64,000 bases of DNA, from assembly GCA_002309805.1 (NCBI GenBank), contig DBYJ01000015.1:2509-66508 (forward strand), written 5' to 3'. A program made the position numbers and the translations under genes. Numbering within the stretch: position 1 is the stretch's first letter; every line of letters starts with the position of its first letter. The notes beneath the pieces are model-generated. The model had not been told where the DNA came from and searched no databases. It worked only from the letters and a program-made list of their open reading frames with translations. This DNA comes from Bacteroidales bacterium UBA1189 (GTDB lineage Bacteria > Bacteroidota > Bacteroidia > Bacteroidales > Bacteroidaceae). Positions 57,379-64,000 of the stretch are shown one piece after another.

Positions 57379-59322
57379 ATGAAAAGAAAACCTTTTTTAC
57401 TTAACGCCTTTTTCTACCTGCTTGCGCTACCCGTCTTTTCACAAGCTGCTGATTCGCTGACTGACGGCCCTATTGACCTGATGAGCGACACGTGGGTAGC
57501 CACAGACGCGCTGGGGCGGACGATGCCCCTCGTGGATGCCGTCGGCCCTGTGAAGGACGACCATCGCCGCACGGTGGGCATCTTCTATATCACCTGGCAC
57601 ACGCAGAATCTTCATCACCTTCCCTCACCCTACCTGGACGTCACCCGCATCCTTCACGAAGACCCTTCGGCTCGTCTCCGCCACGACCATCCGCTCTGGC
57701 GCTACGGCACCTACCACTGGGGCGAACCCGAGATGGGCTATTTCCTCAGTCAAGACGAATGGGTCATCCGCCGCGACATGTCGATGCTGACAGACGCCGG
57801 CGTCGATGTGCTGGTGCTCGACGTCACCAACGGCGTCTGCTACTGGGACGAATGGGAGGCGCTTTTCTCTACCATGATGCAAATGCGCGCCGAGGGTAAC
57901 GTCACGCCACAATTCGTTTTCTGGTCGTACAACGGAGGTCCTGTTGGCGTTGTGAAGTCGCTCTACGAACGCATCTATAAGGAGAAGCGCTTCGATGACC
58001 TTTGGTTCTTTTGGGACGGGAAGCCTCTGCTGCTCTATAATGCCGACCCCTCGTACGATGCCAACGGCACCTATCCCGACGTTTCGGCCAACGACTATCC
58101 ACAGGAGATACGCGACTTCTTCACCCTGCGCAACATGTGGTGGGGGTATTATACATGGCACGGCCATCGTTTCATCGGCACGGAGGACAACTGGAGTTTC
58201 GGCTACTCGATGGCCGACAGTATGATTATCGGCATGAAGCCCGAGGAGCTGGTTTCGAAACATCACGGCCAGCTGGAAGAAGCCGCCGTCACCCCTGCGC
58301 AACACCCTGTGACGATGACCGACATACCGATGGGCGTGGGCAAATCGTGGTCGCGCAAGTATGGCGAACCCCCGCTCAACGAATACGACATGCCCTCTGA
58401 GGCCTACGTCCCCTGGCTGGGGCGCAAGGTGGAGCATCCCGAAGGCTACGGCATCTACTTCCAGGAGCGCTGGGACGATGCCCTTGCCGCCGACCCGCCC
58501 TTCATCTACCTCAACGACTGGAACGAATGGACAGCCGGCATGTGGGAGCGCGGACAAAAAACGATGTGGCTGGGACGCGAGAACTCGTTCATCTTCGTCG
58601 ACCAGTATAACGCTGAGTTCAACCGCACTATCCAACCCATGCGCAACGGCTATACCGATAATTATTACATGCAGATGGCGCAGAATATCCGCCGCTACAA
58701 GGGTGTCCGCCCCATCCCCGTCAATCGTGGGAAACAGCGCATCCGCATCGACGGACGGTTTGCTGATTGGGAAGCCGTCGGCGTCACCTACCGCGACACC
58801 CGCGGCGACATCATCCCCCGCAACGCCCCTGGTTACGCTGATCTCCAATACTCCGACAGCACCGGACGCAACGACATCCACGATGCAAAGGTAACTGTTA
58901 CCCGCGACGGACGACACGTGGCCTTCTATGTCCGTACCGCAGCTCCCATTTCGCCTTATACCGACCCTGATTGGATGTTCCTACTCATCGATGCCGACCA
59001 AGATGTGCAAACGGGTTGGTTGGGTTACGACCTTATGGTGAACGGCACCGTTGTCGATGACCACACTACGACCGTCAAGCGCTACGACTCCGCCACCGAA
59101 AGCTGGACAACCGTCGGCAAAGTGCCCTACGCCGTCAACGGCTGCGAAATGGAGTTCTCCCTCCCCGCTTCGTGGATAGGTGTAAAGGGAAGTTCTGCCA
59201 GCTTCGACTTCAAGTGGGCAGACAACTGCGGTTCTCTCACCGACCACGCCGCCTTTGCCCTTCACGGAGATGCTGCGCCTAATCGTCGCTTCAACTACCG
59301 CTTCGTCTGGCAGATAAGATAA
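57379..59322 (+). CDS. secreted GH71/GH99-like glycosidase with C-terminal CBM9-like domain
   Basis: This 647-aa protein has a signal peptide (cleaved near residue 23, FSQAAD). Residues about 60-440 look like a GH99/GH71-type TIM barrel (TVGIFYITWHTQN, YHWGEPEMGYFLSQDEWVIRR, VDVLVLDVTNG, LWFFWDGKPLLLYNAD, IYLNDWNEWTAGMW). Residues about 450-647 are a CBM9-like domain (IRIDGRFADWEAV, WMFLLIDADQDVQTGW). GH99 enzymes are endo-mannosidases or mannanases; the exact family and catalytic residues cannot be fixed by eye. It is translationally close-coupled to the NSS transporter. Confidence 0.8.
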   Translation: MKRKPFLLNAFFYLLALPVFSQAADSLTDGPIDLMSDTWVATDALGRTMPLVDAVGPVKDDHRRTVGIFYITWHTQNLHHLPSPYLDVTRILHEDPSARLRHDHPLWRYGTYHWGEPEMGYFLSQDEWVIRRDMSMLTDAGVDVLVLDVTNGVCYWDEWEALFSTMMQMRAEGNVTPQFVFWSYNGGPVGVVKSLYERIYKEKRFDDLWFFWDGKPLLLYNADPSYDANGTYPDVSANDYPQEIRDFFTLRNMWWGYYTWHGHRFIGTEDNWSFGYSMADSMIIGMKPEELVSKHHGQLEEAAVTPAQHPVTMTDIPMGVGKSWSRKYGEPPLNEYDMPSEAYVPWLGRKVEHPEGYGIYFQERWDDALAADPPFIYLNDWNEWTAGMWERGQKTMWLGRENSFIFVDQYNAEFNRTIQPMRNGYTDNYYMQMAQNIRRYKGVRPIPVNRGKQRIRIDGRFADWEAVGVTYRDTRGDIIPRNAPGYADLQYSDSTGRNDIHDAKVTVTRDGRHVAFYVRTAAPISPYTDPDWMFLLIDADQDVQTGWLGYDLMVNGTVVDDHTTTVKRYDSATESWTTVGKVPYAVNGCEMEFSLPASWIGVKGSSASFDFKWADNCGSLTDHAAFALHGDAAPNRRFNYRFVWQIR

Positions 59323-59332
59323 AAAAAACGCC

Positions 59333-60022
59333 CTATTTCTCAGCCACGTACATACGGCAGACGCCGAATGTAAGGGAACGGGATTTGGCAGAGGAGAAGC
59401 CAGCTTCGCGCAGCATGGGAAGGAATACCGGCGGCTTAGGGAACTTCAGGATAGAATCGGGAAGATAAGTATAAGCCCCGCGATTGCCCGTCAGACGAGT
59501 GCCGATAGCGGGCAGAATCTTGAAGGCATAGAGTTTGTAGCACCAAAGAAGGAAGTGATTATCGGGGTACGAAAGTTCCAGGATGACCAACCGTCCACCC
59601 GGCTTAAGCACGCGGCACATCTCCCGAAGCCCCAAGGAAAGGTTTTCGAAATTGCGCACGCCGAAAGCCACGCTCACGCGGTCAAACGTCCCGTCGGCAA
59701 AGGAGAGCGCCTCAGCATCGCCTTGCTGCAAGGTAACGGGAAGCCCTTCAGCTTTCTTGCGCCCCACTTCCAACATCCCCTCCGAGAGGTCAACGCCAAT
59801 CACCTGCGACCCTTCGACCGCCTTTTTGGCAACGGCAATGGCCAAATCGGCTGTCCCCGTAGCGACATCGAGCACCGCCAGCGGCTCACGCGTATCGACA
59901 ATTGCACGGACAGCCTTCCGACGCCAACCTTTGTCGGCATTCAGCGACGAGAGATGGTTGAAACGGTCGTAACCCTTCGCGATGCTGTCAAACAAAGTGC
60001 GGATTCCTTCTTTCTTGGGCAC
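59333..60022 (-). CDS. menG: demethylmenaquinone methyltransferase
   Basis: This 229-aa SAM-dependent methyltransferase (UbiE/MenG family) does the last step of menaquinone synthesis. Motifs: FDSIAKGYDRFNHLSSLN, VLDVATGTADLAIA (SAM site), QGDAEALSFADGTFDRVSVAFGVRN and LKPGGRLVILELSYP. It is 29 bp downstream of menA and converges on the GH99-like gene with 10 bp between the stops. Confidence 0.95.
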   Translation of the reverse strand: MPKKEGIRTLFDSIAKGYDRFNHLSSLNADKGWRRKAVRAIVDTREPLAVLDVATGTADLAIAVAKKAVEGSQVIGVDLSEGMLEVGRKKAEGLPVTLQQGDAEALSFADGTFDRVSVAFGVRNFENLSLGLREMCRVLKPGGRLVILELSYPDNHFLLWCYKLYAFKILPAIGTRLTGNRGAYTYLPDSILKFPKPPVFLPMLREAGFSSAKSRSLTFGVCRMYVAEK

Positions 60023-60051
60023 AGCAGTAGATTTTTTCGATTAACTTCTTA

Positions 60052-60954
60052 TCAACCTAATAAAAACCCAACGCCCATCAGCAGCGCAAGCAGGAAGGTG
60101 GAGATAACGAGCAGCGGCAGCATGGGGTCGAGGTCGTGCCCATGACGCTTCCAAACGCCCCGTAGATGCTTAATATAGAAAGGCATCGTCAGCAGAAACA
60201 GCAAGTTCCACAGCGAGGTATAACGCAGGGCGACAAACACCAGCATGGCAATCCATCCGACGACGATGAGCGCCGTTTGGTAAATCTTCGCCCGCCGTTC
60301 TCCCATCAGCAGAGGCAGCGTGATGCGCGTGCCGGCATCGGATTTCATGTCGCGGGTATTGTTGACGTTGAGCACCCCCACGCTGAAGCAGCCGATGCCC
60401 ACAGCGGGAAGCAGGAACAGCCACGAATCAATCTCGTGACAAGCCACATAGTAGCCACCCAACACGGGCACAAGGCCGAAAAAGATAAACACCGACACAT
60501 CGCCCAACCCGCGATAGCCGTAGGGATTCTTCCCCAACGTATAGCGCATAGCCGCCCAAATGGCGCAAGCACCCAAAGCAATGATACACAGCGGCTCCGT
60601 CTGCCATAGCGTGCCCCACGACAGCCAAGTCATCGCAGCACCCGACAAACAGCACAGCGCCACCAATACGGCGATACTCACGCGGAAATCCTGCTTCGTC
60701 AGCAACCCTTCCGAAAGGCTGTACATAGGTCCTTCGCGGCCCTCACTATCCGTCCCGTTCAGGAAATCGCCCAATTCGTTCGACATATTCGACAAGATTT
60801 GCAGCAGCACCGTCGTCAGCAGCGTCAGCACAATCACCGGCCACGACACCTTATGCTCCACACAAGCCAGCAAAATGCCCAGCACCACGCCCGCCAACGA
60901 CAGCGGCAACGTGCGCAACCGCATGGAATAAATTAATGCTTTCGTCTTTTTCAT
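60052..60954 (-). CDS. menA: 1,4-dihydroxy-2-naphthoate polyprenyltransferase
   Basis: This 300-aa membrane protein of the UbiA prenyltransferase family has about eight helices. It shows the Asp-rich motifs NELGDFLNGTDSEGR (near 55-70; NDxxD-like) and VLNVNNTRDMKSDAGT (near 194-209). It attaches the polyprenyl chain to DHNA in menaquinone synthesis. It forms an operon with menG. Confidence 0.95.
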   Translation of the reverse strand: MKKTKALIYSMRLRTLPLSLAGVVLGILLACVEHKVSWPVIVLTLLTTVLLQILSNMSNELGDFLNGTDSEGREGPMYSLSEGLLTKQDFRVSIAVLVALCCLSGAAMTWLSWGTLWQTEPLCIIALGACAIWAAMRYTLGKNPYGYRGLGDVSVFIFFGLVPVLGGYYVACHEIDSWLFLLPAVGIGCFSVGVLNVNNTRDMKSDAGTRITLPLLMGERRAKIYQTALIVVGWIAMLVFVALRYTSLWNLLFLLTMPFYIKHLRGVWKRHGHDLDPMLPLLVISTFLLALLMGVGFLLG

Positions 60955-60992
60955 TCGTTTATATGTAAAAGGTTAGTTCTGTTTTATTTGTC

Positions 60993-61976
60993 TTAATCAA
61001 GTATCTTCCATTCGCCTGTTTCGAAGTCAATCTCGAAACGCTCGGCGTAGTGCAGTTCGCATTTGCCGTCCCCGAAGGTTACGGGGAAGATTATCGTCTT
61101 CGACTCGGGCAATCCGGGATCCATCCAACGGTCGCCCACGTAGAGGTAGGTCGTCTGCTTCGAGCCGTTAATCGTCAGGATGGAAGCCGCCTGCGTGTCG
61201 TAGCAGATGCTGTCGCCCACATTCACCAGCGGGCTCCATCCCTCCGTGAGCGACTTCGAGCAGGAGAGTTTGCATTGATTCGGATCCCAACCCGTGCAAG
61301 CGGACGAGAGCATGTAATACGTGTCGCCCACCCGCGCGATGGCCGGAGCCTCGCGACTCTGATGTGCGAAGAGGATGTTGCACGACAACGCCTCCGTGTA
61401 GTCGTCCGAGAGGCGGAAGAGGCCCAGATGCTGGTTCTCCTCGATGGTGGAGATGAAATACGCCTGTCCGTCAGCGTCCTGGAAGACGTTGCAGTCGCGG
61501 CTCTTGATGTCCAGCGGACGCCCTGCATGATGCAACCGGTAGGGGCCTCCCACCTGCTCGCTGACGAACACCGCTGCCTCCGACGCACCGTAGTTGCGCC
61601 CTTCCCAATGGCACCAGACGACGTACTGCCCCGTCTTCGCACAATACAGCAGCTTCGGACGCTCGATGAAGCGGCGCTGCCCCAAGTCGGGCGTCGTCTC
61701 GCCGTTCTTGATAATCTTGCCCACAAACGTCCAATGCACCAAGTCGGGCGAGCTGTACATATTGACATCGGGGCGCCACGAATCGCCCCTGTCCTCGCCA
61801 ATCATATACCACAATCCATTCTGATACAGGAATCCAGCACCGTGTGCCTGCACCACATTACCTGCGGTATCCTTCCAAAGCACACCGTTTGTTATCACCG
61901 TCCGACGGCTCTGCCCCATCGTACCGAAGGGCATCAGGCAAAGCAACGCTAACAAGAGTAGAAGATTCTTTTTCAT
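60993..61976 (-). CDS. GH43-family glycosidase (subfamily 24/34-like)
   Basis: This 327-aa exported five-bladed beta-propeller enzyme has a signal peptide MKKNLLLLLALLCLMPFGTMGQ. It shows VQAHGAGFLYQNGLWYMIGED (blade 1), RRFIERPKLLYC, IKSRDCNVFQDADGQAYFIST (pKa-modulating Asp) and EAPAIARVGDTYYMLSSACTGWDPN (acid Glu). As in exo-beta-1,3-galactanase GH43_24 enzymes, no Asp is seen at the blade-1 catalytic-base position. Galactan or arabinogalactan side chains are the likely substrates. The start at 61976 is set by the signal peptide; 39 upstream codons are rejected. Confidence 0.85.
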   Translation of the reverse strand: MKKNLLLLLALLCLMPFGTMGQSRRTVITNGVLWKDTAGNVVQAHGAGFLYQNGLWYMIGEDRGDSWRPDVNMYSSPDLVHWTFVGKIIKNGETTPDLGQRRFIERPKLLYCAKTGQYVVWCHWEGRNYGASEAAVFVSEQVGGPYRLHHAGRPLDIKSRDCNVFQDADGQAYFISTIEENQHLGLFRLSDDYTEALSCNILFAHQSREAPAIARVGDTYYMLSSACTGWDPNQCKLSCSKSLTEGWSPLVNVGDSICYDTQAASILTINGSKQTTYLYVGDRWMDPGLPESKTIIFPVTFGDGKCELHYAERFEIDFETGEWKILD

Positions 61977-62074
61977 TGTTCTGCTTTTTATAATTCCGCG
62001 ACAAAAATACAAAGAAAAATGACAAACTGCAACAAAAACCCCGAGAAAACGGGAAGACCCAAAAGAAAACCTCC

Positions 62075-62611
62075 CTACAGGAACTCCTGGCACCAGCGGT
62101 CGAAGACAAGGAGGCCTTCGGAGCCGAATTTCTCCAGTGAGCGGCGGGCAGCAGAGGGCGTTTTCTCTTCGTTGAGGCGGGTTTTGGAGAAAAATTTATC
62201 GGCAAAGCAGATGAGCTGTTCCTCTGTGGTAACGGGGCGCATGTCGCGATGAGGCATCGGCCAAGGGTTCTCCTCAATCTGACGGAGGGTGAGGCCGGTG
62301 CCCGTGTGGCGTTCGCAGACGAGAGCGTGACGGGGATATCCTTCGGCGCGGAGGATGTCGGCACCGATGATGCCGTGACAGATATAGGGTTCGGTGCCGA
62401 AACACTGTATGCCCGCTGCATTAGTGCGGAAGATGCCGATGTCGTGCAGCATCGCCGCCTCCTCGACGAACGCCGTATCGATGTTCATTTCGGGATGAAT
62501 GGCAGCCAGCGCCAACGCCTTATCCGCCACGCTTCGGCTGTGGACAAGCAGGATGTGGCGCAGGGCGTTATCTTCAGGATAATATTTGTTAATGATTTGC
62601 AATGGTTCCAT
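62075..62611 (-). CDS. HD-domain phosphohydrolase
   Basis: This 178-aa protein has the HD metal ligands H24, H56-D57 (MLHDIGI), H79 and H102 (VCERHTGTGL). HDIG-type small proteins hydrolyse nucleotides or related phosphates; the substrate is not known. The ATG at 62611 (MEPLQIINKYYPEDN) follows the face-to-face promoter palindrome; a 17-codon extension would run over it. Confidence 0.85.
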   Translation of the reverse strand: MEPLQIINKYYPEDNALRHILLVHSRSVADKALALAAIHPEMNIDTAFVEEAAMLHDIGIFRTNAAGIQCFGTEPYICHGIIGADILRAEGYPRHALVCERHTGTGLTLRQIEENPWPMPHRDMRPVTTEEQLICFADKFFSKTRLNEEKTPSAARRSLEKFGSEGLLVFDRWCQEFL

Positions 62612-62621
62612 TTTTTTGCTG

Positions 62622-62639
62622 TAATTTTGCGCAAAATTA
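62622..62639. promoter_or_regulatory. face-to-face promoters in an 18-bp palindrome
   Basis: TAATTTTGCGCAAAATTA is a perfect palindrome. Plus-strand TAATTTTG (62622-62629) is the -7 box of mscS (ATG 62648); the same sequence on minus (62639-62632) is the -7 box of the HD gene (ATG 62611). The minus -33 TTTG (62663-62660) is 20 bp away and lies inside mscS; the plus -33 TTTG (62596-62599) lies inside the HD gene. The two transcripts overlap at their 5' ends. Confidence 0.85.
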
Positions 62640-62647
62640 GAAAAAAG

Positions 62648-63517
62648 ATGGATATAGAGCAAATCCTTAATTACAAAATATTCGGCATACGTGCAGGTGA
62701 CCCGCTCATCTTCGCCTTGAAGGTCTTCATGATTGTCATTGTCGCTAAGGTGATACTCAGCGTAATAGGCAGGCTTTTCAGAAAGGCGGAGAAGAATCCG
62801 CGCAGTGTCATGGACACCACGTCACGCAAGTACTTCGAGCGCATCGTCAAGTTCATCATCTACATCATCGCCATCACCTCCATCCTCTACCTCATCCCGG
62901 GTATGGAGAAGGTGGGCAGTTCCATCCTGACGAGCGCGGGCATTATGGCGGCGGCCATCGGCCTTGCGGCTCAGGACGCGCTGTCGAACTTCATCGGCGG
63001 CCTCTTCATCGTCATCAGCAAGCCCTTCCGCGTGGGCGACTACATTCAAGTGGAGGGCACGGTGACGGGCACCGTGAAGGAGATTACGCTACGCCACACC
63101 GTCATCATCAACAACGAGAACCGCACCATCCTGGTGCCCAACAGCGTCATCAACTCGAAGACCATCACCAACAGCACCGTGCTCGACTCGCGCACCTGCG
63201 CCTTTGTGGAGATTAACGTATCGTACCACGAGAACCTCGACCGCGCGATGGAGGTAATGCGCGAGGAGATCATGCGTCACCCGCTGCTTATCGACCACCG
63301 TTCGGAGGCAGACATCGAAGCGGGTGTGCCGCTGGTGAAGACGAAGGTCATCTCGCTCGACGACTCGTCGGTGAAGTTGCGCGCTTGGGCGTGGGCATCC
63401 TCATCGATGAACGCCTTCAACATGAAATGCGACCTGCTGAAGGACATCAAGGAACGCTTCGACCGCGAGGGCATCGAAATCCCGTACCCCTACTTCAACC
63501 AGGTACTGGTAAAATAG
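62648..63517 (+). CDS. mscS: small-conductance mechanosensitive channel (MscS)
   Basis: This 289-aa inner-membrane channel releases solutes on hypo-osmotic shock. Helices at about 20-42 and 65-85 precede the pore-lining TM3, SILTSAGIMAAAIGLAAQDALSNFIGGLFI (about 92-121), with the Gly/Ala pattern of MscS. The beta domain begins KPFRVGDYIQVEGTVTG, and PNSVINSKTITN follows. Size is that of E. coli MscS. Confidence 0.95.
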   Translation: MDIEQILNYKIFGIRAGDPLIFALKVFMIVIVAKVILSVIGRLFRKAEKNPRSVMDTTSRKYFERIVKFIIYIIAITSILYLIPGMEKVGSSILTSAGIMAAAIGLAAQDALSNFIGGLFIVISKPFRVGDYIQVEGTVTGTVKEITLRHTVIINNENRTILVPNSVINSKTITNSTVLDSRTCAFVEINVSYHENLDRAMEVMREEIMRHPLLIDHRSEADIEAGVPLVKTKVISLDDSSVKLRAWAWASSSMNAFNMKCDLLKDIKERFDREGIEIPYPYFNQVLVK

Positions 63518-63666
63518 TTTATTATTTACTATTTTACAATTTACTATTTACAATTGATTCTTCAATTGGATTATTTGATTATTTACACGTCGCAAAACCG
63601 AAATAATTAAATAACTATATCGACAAATCAATCGTAAATAGTAAATAACATAATCGTCAATAGCAT
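63518..63666. other. AT-rich convergent intergenic region
   Basis: Only TTTACTATTTAC-type low-complexity sequence is seen. TTATTTACTATTTTAC near the left end is roughly inverted by GTAAATAGTAAATAA near 63633-63648, so the transcript could fold; no clear terminator. Confidence 0.6.
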
Positions 63667-64000
63667 TTATTTCACCTTCACATCCACGTGGCGGAGACGG
63701 CGCTTGTCGGATGAAGGGCCGTAGTAGATGCGGTAGGTACCGGGGGTGGTGACAAGTTTGCCTGCCTCCTGGGAGAAGACGCGGAGGTCTTTCTCCGTCA
63801 AGGTGAAGGTGACCGTCTGCTTTGACAAAGCGGGAACGGCGACACGCTTGAAGCCGCGCAGGGCATAGCAGGGGCCTTCCTTCTCACCCTTCTTCGCTAC
63901 GTAGAGCTGCACGACCTCCTCGCCGTCATAATGGCTGAGGTTCTTCACGGGGATGGTGAGCTCCACTTCTCCTTCGACAGCCGATGCATTCGCCGTCAGC
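63667..64000 (-). CDS. GH3 beta-glycosidase, C-terminal part only
   Basis: Only the last ~110 codons are inside the window; the frame is open to the right edge, so the start lies beyond it. The visible part is a fibronectin type III-like domain (VKNLSHYDGEEVVQLYVAK, LRGFKRVAVPA, GTYRIYYGPSSDKRRL), which closes many GH3 beta-glucosidases and beta-xylosidases. The catalytic domains cannot be seen. Confidence 0.85.
   Translation of the reverse strand, partial: LTANASAVEGEVELTIPVKNLSHYDGEEVVQLYVAKKGEKEGPCYALRGFKRVAVPALSKQTVTFTLTEKDLRVFSQEAGKLVTTPGTYRIYYGPSSDKRRLRHVDVKVK

Noticed and set aside
62249..62647. 133-codon N-terminal extension of mscS
   Set aside because: It overlaps the HD gene on the opposite strand and precedes the mscS promoter; the family starts at the ATG at 62648.

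Overview
The window is chromosomal DNA from a Gram-negative member of the Bacteroidales, most like a Prevotella relative of gut or rumen. The evidence is the repeated Bacteroidetes promoter signature (TAnnTTTG about 20 bp after TTTG), type IX secretion tails ending in GIYIV-like motifs, lipoprotein signal peptides, a SusC-like TonB receptor, class III fructose-bisphosphatase, menaquinone genes, and many secreted glycan-degrading enzymes. No rRNA, phage, insertion sequence, integrase or CRISPR array is visible. Genes are moderately GC-rich and intergenic DNA is AT-rich.

Layout. 1-10.4 kb (minus strand): M23 peptidase, MerR regulator, then a pectin set made of a giant PL11 rhamnogalacturonan lyase with autotransporter-type repeats, a GH51 arabinofuranosidase and a phosphodiesterase lipoprotein. 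10.5-18.6 kb: alaS, a candidate small RNA, a lipoprotein, a DUF1573 protein, a RelA-type ppGpp synthetase with a degenerate HD domain, and an outer-membrane barrel. 18.7-29.2 kb: queA, a DUF2027 protein without its Smr domain, a coiled-coil protein, a clostripain-like peptidase, dapA, ligA, a three-domain acyl-activating/acyltransferase protein, and trmD. 29.2-38.1 kb: a DUF4091 glycosidase, gdhA, a TPP-riboswitch-controlled thiamine uptake pair (TonB receptor plus PnuT-type transporter), and an unusual GH92. 38.2-49.9 kb: an MBL hydrolase, murB, pheS, nth, tRNA-Thr(CGT), a GH78 rhamnosidase, nudC, a 5'-nucleotidase, a T9SS-exported nuclease and a 50-residue peptide gene. 50-64 kb: fbp divergent from manA, a SPOR lipoprotein coupled to a DegT aminotransferase, a CBM9-like protein, an NSS transporter coupled to a GH99-like protein, menG/menA, a GH43, an HD hydrolase facing mscS, and the 3' end of a GH3.

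How the genes work together: GH51, PL11, GH78, GH43, GH92 and GH3 fit a plant-polysaccharide degrader that attacks rhamnogalacturonan with arabinan and galactan side chains. manA and fbp feed the sugars into central metabolism, and gdhA assimilates ammonium. Thiamine is taken up through a riboswitch-regulated operon.

The most unusual signal is in the intergenic DNA. Six short arrays have a strict 21- or 22-bp period, close to two helical turns. Four 21-bp arrays (14.7, 20.8, 41.9 and 55.8 kb) share one unit grammar and, in one pair, a 12-mer. Two 22-bp arrays (31.1 and 49.9 kb) have palindromic cores. I know of no named family that they match. Other points of interest are a GH92 with Gln where the catalytic acid is expected, two promoters facing each other through one perfect 18-bp palindrome, a stand-alone 65-nt RNA, a duplicated promoter upstream of the thiamine riboswitch, and a 50-aa peptide gene. 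All calls come from reading the sequence; no database search was run.
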